From Corynebacterium glucuronolyticum DSM 44120 (GTDB taxonomy: Bacteria > Actinomycetota > Actinomycetes > Mycobacteriales > Mycobacteriaceae): a stretch of DNA of 64,000 bases. The notes under the pieces were generated by a model that worked only from the letters and a program-made list of their open reading frames with translations, was not told where the DNA came from and searched no databases. Of the stretch, positions 7,943 through 17,330 are shown in pieces (position 1 is the first letter of the stretch; every line of letters begins with the position of its first letter). The stretch lies in assembly GCF_030440595.1 (NCBI RefSeq), contig NZ_CP047452.1, positions 2,604,001-2,668,000 of the forward strand, read 5' to 3'. The position numbers were made by a program, and so were the translations under genes.

Positions 7943-10640
7943 CGTAATAGCCCTCCTGGGCATCCTCTGCTTCCTGCAGTCCCCCGGCCTGACCGCCGCC
8001 GATACCAAGCACGACCTCGCCGCGAACCCGTGGGGTTTCCTAGCCGGTGCCACCCAGCTTTTCGCCCCGTGGGGCCTGCAAAACCAGGCCTACGGCTATC
8101 TCTGGCCCCAGGGCCTCTTCTTCGCCCTCACCGATTTTCTCCCCGACTGGGTCGCGCAGCGCCTGTGGTGGTGGCTCCTCCTCGCCATCGCCTACACGGG
8201 CACAACAGCTCTGCTCAGGAACCTTGGCTACAAAAAGACACTTTTACCAGCGCTCCTCTACGCCTTCTGCCCGCGCATCCTCACCACCATCGGCGCCATC
8301 TCCTCGGAGGCGTGGGTCGTGGCGCTCGTGCCGTGGACGGTGGCTCCCCTCCTCAAAAACAAACCGTTTGCAAGCCTCCTCGCCGTCGCCTGCATGGGCG
8401 CAGTCAACGCCACCGCGACACTCGCTGCCCTCGTCCCCGCAGGTCTCGTCCTCCTCGCCCGGCGCGCGTGGAAGGCGCTAGCCATCTGGTGTGTCGGTGT
8501 CGTCGCCGTCTCCGCGTGGTGGATCGGGCCGCTCCTCATCCTGGGGAAATACTCCCCGCCGTTCACCGACTACATCGAGTCCGCCTACGTCACCACGCGC
8601 TGGCTCAATCCCCTGGAAATTCTGCGCGGCACGACGAGCTGGTCGCCCTTCGTCGATGATGAGCGCACCGCCGGGTTCCTCCTGGTCACCGTGCCACTCC
8701 TCGTCCTCGCCACGGTCGCCGTCGCGGCGCTCGGCCTGCGCGGCATCGCGGGATCGCCGTGGGTGATGATGTTGCTTGTCGGGCTTGCGGTGCTCTCGTT
8801 TCAGTCTCCGCTTCTCGACGGCTCGTTGGCCGCGTTTCGCAACCTCCACAAGTTCACTCCCCTGGTCACGATTCCCCTGGTCATCGGCGTTGCGTGGTTA
8901 TGCGACCGGGCAGATAGGACATCCCTCGTGGCCCTGGCACTTGTCACCTGCGTGGCGATCTCCCCGGCGCTGACGGGGCAGCTCGCGCCCAAAGGCGCCT
9001 ACCGGGAGGTTCCCTCGTACTACCAGGAAACTGCGGACTTTTTAAACGCCCAGGGCAAGGCCGTCCTCATCGCGCCCGAACGGTCCTTCTCGCGGGAGGA
9101 CTGGGGCTGGACCCGCGACGATCCCTTGCAGCCGCTGCTGCGCGTTCCCTGGACCGTCCGCGATGCGATCCCCATTGCCTACCCCGAATACATCCGTGGC
9201 CTCGACGGGCTCATGGCGAACATGAGCGAGGAAGCTCTTGCGGGCTTCGGGTTCGGCTACGTGGTGAGAAATGGGCAAGACGTAGAAAAGGTAGACCGGA
9301 CCCTCAACCGCGGCGCGCCAGTGAAGGTCGCTGGGGGTGGCGAATCTATCGCTTTATTGGACACCATCCACGGCGCCGCCATGTGGCAGCTAGTGGACAA
9401 AGACGCGACGATCGTCACCGACACCCCCACCCTCGTGGAGCGCAACTACGGCACGCTGGAGAATCCAACGTCGGGCATCCTCGCGCCCGGGGAGACGACA
9501 GGCGTGAAGAACAAGGTGAAGGACTACGCGTCCGTCGGGCCCAAAACCGCAGTGGAGGAGCTCGGCGGGCACGTCACGCACGGCCCGGATGTCGCCGATC
9601 CGACACGGTTTGGTGGCGCGGAGCCCGAGCATTCCATCACCGCTGCCGTCGACGGGTTTGAGGACACGGCCTGGTACGGCACGTGGCTGGAGCTCCACCC
9701 GGACACGCCGGGGAAGGAGCTGAAGCTCGTCCTCACCGAGGGTGAGGCGGAGGTCACTGCGGGTGGCCGCACGTGGACGATGGGAAGCGGGACGGTGACG
9801 CTTCCGGAGCCCGTGGACAGTGTCCACGTGCGCCCAGCGGAGGGGATCGCAGAGGTGGAGTTGAGCGATGCCCCCATCCGCAGAGTAGTGACAGTGCCCG
9901 ACACCTCCCCTGACGTGCAACAATTCGTCTTCGCGGGCGAGGGCCGCGTGACCCGCGCGTTCACCGCACCGCGCGACATGGATGTCATCGTGGACGCGGA
10001 GGCGACGCTCGACGGCGAGGAGGTGCAAGCGGGCGACACCGTGCACCTCACCGCGGGGCGACACGAGGTGAGCACCCTGAGCCCGCAGATCACGCTCACC
10101 GTTCCCGGGTTTAAGCTGCCGAGCGGGGACAGTATCATCGCCACGGCCCGCAGCTTCAACCCCGGGGTGCAGGGCTTTATCGACGGCACGGAGCTCCAGC
10201 CGATCCGCATCCGCGCTGGCCAGCAGGGCTTCATCGTGCCCGCTGGTGTCGATGGGACACTCACCCTCGAATTCGTGGCGGAGGATGCCTACCGGTGGTC
10301 GCTGATCCTCGGATTCTTGCTGCTCATTGTCACTGTTGGCGTGTGCATTGCTTTGCGACGCCGGACCTTCCCCGCGCAGCCCGCTCGCGCACTGCCCTGG
10401 GTGGGCCTCGCCCTCGTTGGCCTAGCACTGGGGCCGTGGGCGCTCCTGTCTGCGGTGGCCGGGTGGTGTCTCACCCGCTACGTCTCCCCCAGCCTCCTCA
10501 TTGGCCTCGGCCTCGGCGTCCCCGGCGTGTGGCTGGCGCTTGCCCCGTGGCCCTCCCCCGACTACCCCGCGAGTAGCCTCGCCGTCACGATCTTCATCGC
10601 GGTGGCGCTGGGTGCTTCCCTGCAGATACGGAAGGAGTAG
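7866..10640 (+). CDS. aftD: AftD-like alpha-(1->3)-arabinofuranosyltransferase
   Basis: A 924-residue integral membrane glycosyltransferase of the GT-C fold that adds arabinofuranose from decaprenyl-phosphoarabinose to wall arabinan. The N-terminal half (DUF3367-type) has many membrane segments and the typical entry AADTKHDLAANPWGFLAG, with an acidic loop early in the chain. A carbohydrate-binding-like stretch follows at about 590-700 (HSITAAVDGFEDTAWYGTW). Two or more membrane segments close the protein. It is shorter than mycobacterial AftD. Start uncertain: ATG 7866 or TTG 7878, both inside the DUF2613 frame; no start codon lies just after that frame. Confidence 0.85.
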   Translation: MGARLSTRLVPTTPSLATRITVRESSVIALLGILCFLQSPGLTAADTKHDLAANPWGFLAGATQLFAPWGLQNQAYGYLWPQGLFFALTDFLPDWVAQRLWWWLLLAIAYTGTTALLRNLGYKKTLLPALLYAFCPRILTTIGAISSEAWVVALVPWTVAPLLKNKPFASLLAVACMGAVNATATLAALVPAGLVLLARRAWKALAIWCVGVVAVSAWWIGPLLILGKYSPPFTDYIESAYVTTRWLNPLEILRGTTSWSPFVDDERTAGFLLVTVPLLVLATVAVAALGLRGIAGSPWVMMLLVGLAVLSFQSPLLDGSLAAFRNLHKFTPLVTIPLVIGVAWLCDRADRTSLVALALVTCVAISPALTGQLAPKGAYREVPSYYQETADFLNAQGKAVLIAPERSFSREDWGWTRDDPLQPLLRVPWTVRDAIPIAYPEYIRGLDGLMANMSEEALAGFGFGYVVRNGQDVEKVDRTLNRGAPVKVAGGGESIALLDTIHGAAMWQLVDKDATIVTDTPTLVERNYGTLENPTSGILAPGETTGVKNKVKDYASVGPKTAVEELGGHVTHGPDVADPTRFGGAEPEHSITAAVDGFEDTAWYGTWLELHPDTPGKELKLVLTEGEAEVTAGGRTWTMGSGTVTLPEPVDSVHVRPAEGIAEVELSDAPIRRVVTVPDTSPDVQQFVFAGEGRVTRAFTAPRDMDVIVDAEATLDGEEVQAGDTVHLTAGRHEVSTLSPQITLTVPGFKLPSGDSIIATARSFNPGVQGFIDGTELQPIRIRAGQQGFIVPAGVDGTLTLEFVAEDAYRWSLILGFLLLIVTVGVCIALRRRTFPAQPARALPWVGLALVGLALGPWALLSAVAGWCLTRYVSPSLLIGLGLGVPGVWLALAPWPSPDYPASSLAVTIFIAVALGASLQIRKE

Positions 10641-10760
10641 GCCTGCAACCCTCAACGATGTGCTCCAAAGGAGACGTTGTTGGAGACTCGTACATTTCGC
10701 GTCGTTAGCTTAAGGGAGGCCTATTCAGTTGAACTTTCGAGATTTCGGCAATTCATTGTG

Positions 10761-10842
10761 AGAATAGAGGGGGTCTAATCTAACAATCTTTCGCAGTTTT
10801 GGCTAAAATAAACAGAATAGAGGGTAGCTAATCTAACAATCT
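10761..10842 (+). promoter_or_regulatory. Paired 29-bp direct repeats, operator candidates for the AlbA_2 gene
   Basis: Two 29-base copies at 10761-10789 and 10814-10842 match at 26 of 29 positions. Both start AGAATAGAGGG and end CTAATCTAACAATCT. They lie 53 bases apart, about five helical turns, and just upstream of the start at 10866. The CTAATCTAA core recurs as a perfect inverted repeat just after the gene. This looks like autoregulation by the encoded protein; that link is inference. Confidence 0.7.
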
Positions 10843-10865
10843 CGTATCCGTACAAGGAGCGCGCC

Positions 10866-12566
10866 ATGACACGCAACCAAGGCCTACAGGAACGTCGGGA
10901 CGTTCTACTCACACAGGTTGACCAGATCCTGGACTCCGCGAGCATGGGGCGTGTGCAGAAAACCACGGAGACGCAGGATGTCAACTTCAAAGAAGAGGCC
11001 GGTCGTAGGAACGGGCCCAACATAGAGCCGGGTAAGAAACAGAACACTGAGGCTGCCAACAAGCTTGCCGACGAGGTTGCATGCATGGCAAATACGCCTG
11101 GCGGTGGTGCGCTTATTGTTGGCATTGAGGGTAAGTCTGGGACGATCATCGGCACGGAGCTAGACATCGATTGGCTCCGGCAAAACATCTACACCCGGAT
11201 CGATGTTGCACCGGATATTTCCGCGCGGACGGTTGCCGGGCAAAGGGTTCTCGTCATTCTCGTTGCTGCGGCACGCGAACCCATTCCCAACACCAGCGGT
11301 GCGCTTCGCTGGCGCGTTGGCGACTCGTGTCGCCCAGTGGACCGAGCCGAATGGTGGGACTACCAGCGCCGACAGTCAGGTTTCGATCCGATGGCGCAGG
11401 AAACTACCTTGACGGTTAAAGACGTTCGGCATGGTGCGCTTGCCATCGCACGCAAGCAACAGGATTACTTCCAGGAACTCTGCGGCGAGGAGATCCTCCG
11501 CGGTATCGGTGCTATCAACGCTACGGGGCATCTCACGGAGGCAGGCAGGAACGTGTTCACCTCAGCAGGGCGGACACTTATCGAGCTGACCATTTTCGAT
11601 GTGCCAGGAGGAAACGTGGTCAACCGCGTCTCGGGCGAACCAGAGTTCTCCGCACTTGAGCAGTTGGAGCAGATGGAAAGTGCGCTGCGCGTAGTTAACG
11701 GAAACAACACCGTGATCGAAGGGTTAGCGCACCGATCGGTTCCGCAGGTTCCACACAGTGCGGTGCGCGAATCCATGCTCAACGCCATGATTCACAGGGA
11801 TTGGAACCGCACAGAGATTATCGAGGTCCGCTGGTACGCTGTGGATTCCACACTCGAGGTTCGCAGCCCTGGCGGATTCATGCCGGCGATCACGACGTAC
11901 AACGTCTTGAGCAACCGGGCTGCCCGCTACCCGGCTCTCGCGGATCTGTATCGGGCGATCGGCTTTGTGGATAAACAGGGTGTAGGTGTGGATCGCATGT
12001 ACCAGTCCATGATTGTGCTCGGACACAGGCCTCCGATATTTGAGGAAGTTGAGGGGCCATTCATCTCCGTCACGTTGAAAGGTGGCAAGCCGGTTCTTCC
12101 GGTGATGCAGCTCGTCTCTGCAATTGTTCCAGAACCTCGGCAACGCGACTACCGCATCGCGATCATTTTGTACCTGCTGCTGAACCGACCTTTCGTGACT
12201 GTAAAGACGGTGGCACAGGAACTGCAGACGAGCGAAGAATCAGCACAGATTGCCATCGAAGCGGCAACCCAGACGACCGTCGGCGGTGAACCGATCATCG
12301 CACCGCACGGCCCGACCTGGTTTTTGGGGGAATCGGCCCGCACGATCTTGGAGAAGGTGCCTGAGTACCTCACCACAGAACCGGAGGTACTCCGCGGGGT
12401 AGCGGATCTGTGGTTTGAGGAGATCGGCGATCTACGCACCGCAGACCTAGTAGCGCTCTGCGGCATTTCGCGTTCGACAGCCAAATCGTTTATCGATTCC
12501 CTCCTCAGCGAGGGCAGCATAACTGCCATCGGTGGCGGTAGGTCGACGCGTTACCGCAAAGCGTAA
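10866..12566 (+). CDS. AlbA_2-domain putative regulator / ATP-binding protein
   Basis: A 566-residue protein. The N-terminal part holds a Schlafen-type AlbA_2 domain (about 35-150: TQDVNFKEEAGRR, GGGALIVGIEG). A GHKL-like ATP-binding C-terminal module follows (about 300-390: VRESMLNAMIHRDWNRTEI, LEVRSPGGF, KQGVGVDRMY). The last 150 residues look like winged-helix DNA-binding units (LRTADLVALCGISRSTAKSF). The ATG has an AAGGAG site. Direct repeats upstream and an inverted repeat downstream share one core sequence, suggesting it binds its own locus. It stands alone between aftD and tmaT. AlbA_2 proteins are also found in antiphage contexts; no activity can be assigned here. Confidence 0.8.
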   Translation: MTRNQGLQERRDVLLTQVDQILDSASMGRVQKTTETQDVNFKEEAGRRNGPNIEPGKKQNTEAANKLADEVACMANTPGGGALIVGIEGKSGTIIGTELDIDWLRQNIYTRIDVAPDISARTVAGQRVLVILVAAAREPIPNTSGALRWRVGDSCRPVDRAEWWDYQRRQSGFDPMAQETTLTVKDVRHGALAIARKQQDYFQELCGEEILRGIGAINATGHLTEAGRNVFTSAGRTLIELTIFDVPGGNVVNRVSGEPEFSALEQLEQMESALRVVNGNNTVIEGLAHRSVPQVPHSAVRESMLNAMIHRDWNRTEIIEVRWYAVDSTLEVRSPGGFMPAITTYNVLSNRAARYPALADLYRAIGFVDKQGVGVDRMYQSMIVLGHRPPIFEEVEGPFISVTLKGGKPVLPVMQLVSAIVPEPRQRDYRIAIILYLLLNRPFVTVKTVAQELQTSEESAQIAIEAATQTTVGGEPIIAPHGPTWFLGESARTILEKVPEYLTTEPEVLRGVADLWFEEIGDLRTADLVALCGISRSTAKSFIDSLLSEGSITAIGGGRSTRYRKA

Positions 12567-12575
12567 AGGCCCATT

Positions 12576-12601
12576 GTTAGATTAGGGGTGCCTAATCTAA
12601 C
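12576..12601 (+). promoter_or_regulatory. 11-bp inverted repeat with the AlbA_2 operator core
   Basis: GTTAGATTAGG, loop GGTG, CCTAATCTAAC: a perfect dyad beginning ten bases after the AlbA_2 gene stop. Each arm contains the same CTAATCTAA word as the two repeats upstream of that gene. It could fold as an RNA hairpin, but no T run follows, so an operator or boundary site is as likely as a terminator. Confidence 0.65.
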
Positions 12602-13072
12602 GGCATTTCCGGTTTTCCGACAAACCTCGTTGGAATACGGGTCCCCTTTCCTGTTGGACGTTGTGAGGTTGCACCACTGCGGGACTCATCCCCTTCCAGC
12701 GGTCGCTAGCAGTGAGAATCCTCCTGCATGTGCATGGTTTAGAAACGCCAGACTAGCCCTGGAATCTTTGACATTTTCTGGCGGCAACGGCAGCCCGCAT
12801 CAGGCTCAGCGTCCCAGGCGCTAGTCGCATCTACCCTGCAGGTGTAGAAAAGGCTAAACCCATTCAGTCTGTTTTCCATCGGGGCTCCCAGCCCCCAAAG
12901 ATGCTCATGCCCCGGCGAGAATACCTGTTTCCAGATAGCGCTCCACCGGGGCTCCGCAGTCATTCTATCACGTTGAAGCCTCAATGCAAGGATCTCAAGC
13001 AACCTACCGCTTAAACTCGGAGAACACGCCCTCGTAACGCAAGGCGATCACACCGATGAAGTAACTGTCGCT
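12602..13072. other. Gene-free interval between AlbA_2 gene and tmaT
   Basis: About 470 bases with no credible coding frame, tRNA cloverleaf or known repeat on either strand. A short near-palindrome, CTACCCTGCAGGTGTAG, lies near 12831. I see nothing else to name; it may be residual sequence from loss of a gene or contain the 3' ends of both neighbours. Confidence 0.5.
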
Positions 13073-14098
13073 TTAGCTTGGGCGGATATCTACTCTGTAA
13101 AGTTCATGGGACCGCGCCGCCACGCTTGTATGGAAGGGCTTCTCGGTCCACTCGTAGCTGACGTAGCTGACGGGGATGGTGAAAGCGAAGGTGAGGAGCC
13201 AGACGAGGAGGAAGTGACCGCTAAAAAGCGTGATGGTGGTGAGGGCATAGACGGCGGTGAGGACGGGGAGGTGCCAGAGGAAGATCGAGTAGCTAATGCG
13301 GCCGAGGAAGGCGAGCCAGTCGGGGACGCGGGGCTGCCAGTCGACAACCAGGTAGAGGAGGGCGAGGGCGAAGACAGCGCCGAAGAAAATGCGGATGGCG
13401 AACTCGGTGGGGGTTGGGTGGGTAAGTCCCGCTGGGCCGAGGCAGGTGCCGGCAACGAGTGCGGCGATGGCGATCGGGGGCCAGATCCACCAGGGGAAGC
13501 GAGGCACCCGTTCAGCGGAATGGAGCTCTGCGAGGAGGATGCCGACGGCGTACCAGGAGCAGTAGGCCGGCGGGAAAATCTGGGAATTGGCTTCGAAGTT
13601 GAGGGGGAGGTAGGCCCAGCCGAGGGAGGCGAGGGCGATGAGGATGATAATTGCGATGCGCCAGGGTTTCGCAATACGGCCGAGGATCTCGCGGAGGAAC
13701 GGAAAGATGATGTAGAAGGCGACTTCGACGCACATCGTCCACAGGTGGGTAAGCCCCGTCATGAGGGCACCGGGGACGTAGAGCTGCACGAAGAAGACAT
13801 TTGCGAGCAGGGCGTTTACACCGGCGGAGTTGAAGGCGACGAAGCTAATCACCACCACGGCGAGATACGCCGGGACGATGCGACCGAAACGGTTGCGAGC
13901 ATACGTACCCCAGGGCGTCGAAAAGCTAGGGTAGCGCCACCAGAGGAGGAAGCCGGAGAGAGCGAAGAAGACGGCGACGAAATAGTCGAATCGGTCGAGA
14001 CCCGGGGTGCCGGTTTGGAAGGCGACGTGGGTGGTCATGATGCCGAGGGCCGACACGGCGCGCAGGGCGTCGAGGGCGGGAATGTACGATCGATTCAT
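13073..14098 (-). CDS. tmaT: Acyltransferase family 3 membrane protein, probable trehalose mycolate acetyltransferase
   Basis: A 341-residue polytopic protein of the acyltransferase-3 (OafA-like) family. The N-terminus has the family layout IPALDALRAVSALGIMTTH with the catalytic-type His in the first membrane segment, then FFALSGFLLWWRY and an RFGRIVPAYL loop. About ten membrane segments follow. In C. glutamicum TmaT acetylates trehalose monocorynomycolate before MmpL transport and sits near the MtrP methyltransferase gene; the same set of neighbours (DUF3068, membrane protein, glycosyltransferase, methyltransferase) is present here, which is why I prefer TmaT over a generic O-acyltransferase. 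Divergent from the DUF3068 gene with only 29 bases between starts. Confidence 0.78.
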   Translation of the reverse strand: MNRSYIPALDALRAVSALGIMTTHVAFQTGTPGLDRFDYFVAVFFALSGFLLWWRYPSFSTPWGTYARNRFGRIVPAYLAVVVISFVAFNSAGVNALLANVFFVQLYVPGALMTGLTHLWTMCVEVAFYIIFPFLREILGRIAKPWRIAIIILIALASLGWAYLPLNFEANSQIFPPAYCSWYAVGILLAELHSAERVPRFPWWIWPPIAIAALVAGTCLGPAGLTHPTPTEFAIRIFFGAVFALALLYLVVDWQPRVPDWLAFLGRISYSIFLWHLPVLTAVYALTTITLFSGHFLLVWLLTFAFTIPVSYVSYEWTEKPFHTSVAARSHELYRVDIRPS

Positions 14099-14127
14099 AG
14101 TTACACCACATCATATGGGAGCCTGTC

Positions 14128-14769
14128 TTGGTTAGGAATCTGTTCATCGGCGTCGGCGCGGCGCTGCTCGTTCTGCTGTGGCTGCTGCAGAGCCTCATCA
14201 CCCCAACCATGGCTAACTACCAGGCGCAACTCGTGGGCGATGGGCAGACGCGAACCGTGTCGGTGGTGCGCCACGGCAAGACCGTCACCGCCACCGACGT
14301 GTACACGGGACACCTGGACCGCGACGTCTCCGGCACCTATCTCATCGACCCGAAGTCCGGCTTCCCCGCCAAGAAGGCGACGCACACGGGACTGACCTAC
14401 TACTTCCCCATGCCGACGGAGGAACGCTCCTACGTCATCTACGATCCGCTCACCGGCGATGCCGACACCGTGGACTACGTGGACCCGGAGCAGCGCGACG
14501 GGATGAAGCTGTACGTGTTCAGGGAAAACACGCCCCGCCTGCGGGAGGTGACGATAGAGCCGCATTCGGGAATCGTCGTGGACGCGCGGGAGGATGTCGA
14601 CGGCACGGTGATCGCGTTCGACGAGGCGACGCGTACTGACGCGCTGGCGCGAGCTGAGGCCGCCTACCGGCAGCACCGTTCCCTAGAGGTTGCCCGCTTC
14701 CTGCTCACCGTCGCCGGCGGCGGGTGCATCATCGTTGGGCTGTGGCTATGGACAAAACGCGTGTTGTAA
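14128..14769 (+). CDS. DUF3068 (PorA-family) membrane-anchored protein
   Basis: A 213-residue protein with one membrane segment at each end (about 4-25 and 188-208) and an extracytoplasmic middle region rich in Asp and Thr, the plan of DUF3068 proteins found across mycolate-bearing actinobacteria. The start is TTG at 14128, preceded by GGGAG seven bases upstream. It overlaps the next gene by 22 bases, implying coupled translation. The function is not known; the neighbourhood suggests envelope glycolipid handling. Confidence 0.82.
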   Translation: MVRNLFIGVGAALLVLLWLLQSLITPTMANYQAQLVGDGQTRTVSVVRHGKTVTATDVYTGHLDRDVSGTYLIDPKSGFPAKKATHTGLTYYFPMPTEERSYVIYDPLTGDADTVDYVDPEQRDGMKLYVFRENTPRLREVTIEPHSGIVVDAREDVDGTVIAFDEATRTDALARAEAAYRQHRSLEVARFLLTVAGGGCIIVGLWLWTKRVL

Positions 14770-16013
14770 TCCGCGTCGCTGCGGCCACGTTCCTCATCGG
14801 CTGCGCATTGTGGTTTTTGGTGTTCCCCGGTGTGCTTGTGCACCGCGACATGGTCATCGTGGATACTCCTGCGCTGTCCGCCTGGAATTTTGGCACCGCG
14901 CCAGGCCACGCCGCCCGCAACGCCCCGCAGGATGGTTTCCTCGCGCTTGCTGGTCTCCTTCTCCCCGCGAGTTGGGTCGCACGCCTCATCCTCGTGGGGT
15001 CAGCGGTGGGCGGGTGCATCGCGTCTTGTCGCTTCGCACAAGGCGCCATAAACGAGGTGGCGGCCATGGCCGTGCTCCTATGGAACCCCTTCGTGGTGGA
15101 GCGACTCCTCCAGGGGCACTGGACGGTCGTCGCCGCGTTTTGGCTGTTACCGCTGGTGGCGTCTCTCAAAAACCGGCCCGGGTTTCAAGCAATCACCATG
15201 TGGGCGACATCTCTCACACCGACGGGCGCGATCGCGGGTGCTGCTGTGGGCATCGCCACCGGGCGCAAGAAAATCATGGTGCCCGTCGCCGTGGCCATGA
15301 GCGTGCCCTGGCTCGTCCCCTCCCTCCTCCACCGCCCCGTCGCCGCCGCCACGGACGTCTTCCGGCCGAGCTCCCTCTGGGAACTCGTCGGGCTCGGCGG
15401 CATCTGGAACGCGCAGGCCACGCCACACATCTACCTCCCGCTCGCAGGCATCGCCCTCCTCGCCTTCCTCCTTCCTGCGCTTCCTCGCGCCGACCGCTCC
15501 CTCCTCGTCCTCGCCGGAGTGGGCTTCGCCCTCGCCACCGCATCCCTCCTCCCCTTGGGCGACCTCTACGCCACCATCCCCGGCGCGGGGCTCCTCCGCG
15601 ACGGCCAAAAGTGGCTGCTCCTCGCCTCCCCCGCCCTGTGTCAGCTCGCCGGAAATGTCCGCTGGCCAGCGCTTGTCATCGCGCTCACGATCCTCCAGGT
15701 CCCCTCCCTTCCCCAGGATGTCGCGGCACTGCGCCCCGTCCCCGAGGACGCCTCCTGGTACGAGGCCACCGCCCCCGTCCCCACCATGACGCTTGTCGAC
15801 GGCCACCCGGCACTCAATCCGGCACTGAAAGCATCCCCCATCCCACCCTCGGGGGAGCTCGTCGTCGACGGAGTCGCCGTTGAGAAGGCCCCCGACGCCC
15901 CACCACCCAGCCAGGCAGATTGGGCCCTCGGCCTAGGACTCACCCTGTGGTGGATGGCTTTACCTGCGGTAATTATGGCGTTCTACAGGCGACCATCGGA
16001 CCCGGGGCACTGA
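14748..16013 (+). CDS. Polytopic membrane protein of the mycolate locus, intact copy
   Basis: A 421-residue hydrophobic protein with about ten membrane segments and no cytoplasmic domain. ATG 14748 (MDKTRVVIRVA) is preferred to an upstream ATG because it gives a positively charged N-terminus directly before the first membrane segment. An early acidic pair (VLVHRDMVIVD) and a large loop could suit a polyprenyl-phosphate-dependent GT-C enzyme, but no family signature is certain. It is translated from within the end of the DUF3068 gene. A second, decayed copy lies at 22.1-23.3 kb, so this is the functional one. Confidence 0.75.
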   Translation: MDKTRVVIRVAAATFLIGCALWFLVFPGVLVHRDMVIVDTPALSAWNFGTAPGHAARNAPQDGFLALAGLLLPASWVARLILVGSAVGGCIASCRFAQGAINEVAAMAVLLWNPFVVERLLQGHWTVVAAFWLLPLVASLKNRPGFQAITMWATSLTPTGAIAGAAVGIATGRKKIMVPVAVAMSVPWLVPSLLHRPVAAATDVFRPSSLWELVGLGGIWNAQATPHIYLPLAGIALLAFLLPALPRADRSLLVLAGVGFALATASLLPLGDLYATIPGAGLLRDGQKWLLLASPALCQLAGNVRWPALVIALTILQVPSLPQDVAALRPVPEDASWYEATAPVPTMTLVDGHPALNPALKASPIPPSGELVVDGVAVEKAPDAPPPSQADWALGLGLTLWWMALPAVIMAFYRRPSDPGH

Positions 16014-16172
16014 TGCTTCTCGGGGAGGGCGTGACATTTTATGGGCATCTGTTACATAGCAGATGTGACCACCTGGGGTACATGGTTTGCTACATTCACA
16101 GACACCCACAAACTGTCAGGATGCCAATTTGAAAGCAACTTTTCGCGAGCATCAAGCTTGTAACCCCACTCA
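16014..16172. other. Intergenic junction at the left edge of the island
   Basis: About 160 bases between the membrane-protein gene and the first glycosyltransferase fragment. It contains a small inverted repeat, CATCTG/CAGATG, near 16043-16062. No coding frame is supported. Confidence 0.4.
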
Positions 16173-16540
16173 CTAGGAAACGATCCGCCGCAATAACTCT
16201 TCCCAGGCTTTACCCGTCGCCTCCCAGGAGAACTGCGAGGCGAATCCTCGTGCATTGCGCCCCAGCTCCGCACGCTTTTCTTTGTTCGCGCGAAGCTCAT
16301 CGAGGGCGCTAAACAGATGGGCTTTATCATCGACAAGCACACCGGTGCGACCGTGACGAACCGAATCGGTGAGCCCCGAACGTGCGGTAGCCGACCGCCG
16401 GGACAGAGGGAAGGACGTGGATGCCGGCGCTGGAAAGCAGCTCATTCTTGCGCCCTTCTGACAATTGACCATGGAAGATAACCTGCGACTCGACGCCGAG
16501 TTCCCGGGCGTAGGCGCGCAGGTTCGCCCCAGTGAACAAG
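16173..16540 (-). pseudogene. Glycosyltransferase family 4 fragment 1 (degraded 3' end)
   Basis: The minus strand encodes recognisable pieces of the C-terminal half of the glycosyltransferase at 24.6-25.6 kb: NLRAYARELGVESQVIFHGQ, then a jump from IHVLPS to VPAVGYRT that loses about 15 residues, then a frame change before the ending SVRHGRTGVLVDDKAHLFSA and FSWEATGKAWEELL. The wording is closer to fragments 2 and 3 than to the intact gene. It ends abruptly against the stop of the NYN gene. It cannot make a working enzyme. Confidence 0.85.
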
Positions 16541-16542
16541 AA

Positions 16543-17310
16543 TCAGAGCTCTTCCTCGTCATCGTCTGCCAAATTGGCCTTACCAAAATTAGTGGCATGC
16601 AGAGGATCCTCTAAATTCTTCGGCTTATCAGCCACGCACTCACGTATGCCATCGATATGCTCACTCAAGCTCTCAGTGATATTTGCCCACATCGGATCCA
16701 AAATAAAATCGATTCCCGAGCGTCTGGCATGCTTAGCAGCCGGAACAAAATCACTATCGCCTGATATCATAATTATCTGGTTAACTAACTTTCGTTCAGC
16801 CAGAGCTGCGATATCAAGACCTATTCTCATATCTACGCCTTTTTGAGATATGGCTAGATAAAAGTCGTCCTCGGTTAGATCATCGATTCCGATCTTCTTT
16901 CGACAAAGCTTTTTAAGCGGGGCATCTTTAAGAACATAGCCACCTTGAGATTCAAGGGGCTCACCTCGCCGTATCGCAACCTTCCGCTTTTTTGCCAAAG
17001 CAGAAAAGAAGGAATTGGTCCAGCTGAATTGCTCGGACCGCCCCAGGTTAATCTGTCTCTGAAGTAAGGGGTGATAAACAACCTTGTCCGAAGGTGGACA
17101 GTCGTAGTAGAAAATCCGATAAAGTCCCGCTTTCGATTCCCGAATATGCCGGTGACAATACTTTACAAGCTCAGTTGCGCGGTCCTCTGCAGATTTGTGC
17201 CCGAAAAGAACGGAGGCACGCTTCCTATAGAATCCCCCATCGACCAGGATTGCCGTTGTAATTTGCCGAAGTGGAATCTGTTGCCTGCTATTTCGATGTT
17301 TGCTACGCAT
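16543..17310 (-). CDS. NYN-domain ribonuclease-like protein
   Basis: A 255-residue protein with the acidic residues of the NYN (PIN-like) nuclease fold: AILVDGGFYRKRA at about 20-32, KGVDMRIGLDIAALAE in the middle, and MISGDSDFVPAAKHARRSG. The ending is acidic. The start ATG has an AGGAGG site five bases upstream. The segment is less GC-rich than the core genes and is bracketed by glycosyltransferase fragments 1 and 2, so it is cargo of the island. NYN proteins cleave RNA in several settings, including defence and RNA decay; the substrate here is unknown. A long hairpin lies in its leader. Confidence 0.8.
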   Translation of the reverse strand: MRSKHRNSRQQIPLRQITTAILVDGGFYRKRASVLFGHKSAEDRATELVKYCHRHIRESKAGLYRIFYYDCPPSDKVVYHPLLQRQINLGRSEQFSWTNSFFSALAKKRKVAIRRGEPLESQGGYVLKDAPLKKLCRKKIGIDDLTEDDFYLAISQKGVDMRIGLDIAALAERKLVNQIIMISGDSDFVPAAKHARRSGIDFILDPMWANITESLSEHIDGIRECVADKPKNLEDPLHATNFGKANLADDDEEEL

Positions 17311-17330
17311 TACGCCTCCTGGAAAGAGGT

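Noticed and set aside
12602..13072. tRNA or structured RNA in the gene-free interval
   Set aside because: No cloverleaf or T-arm consensus could be traced; only a short palindrome is visible.
13106..14395. A 429-codon plus-strand frame
   Set aside because: Extremely acidic Gly/Glu-rich translation antisense to the acyltransferase gene; a codon-bias artefact.
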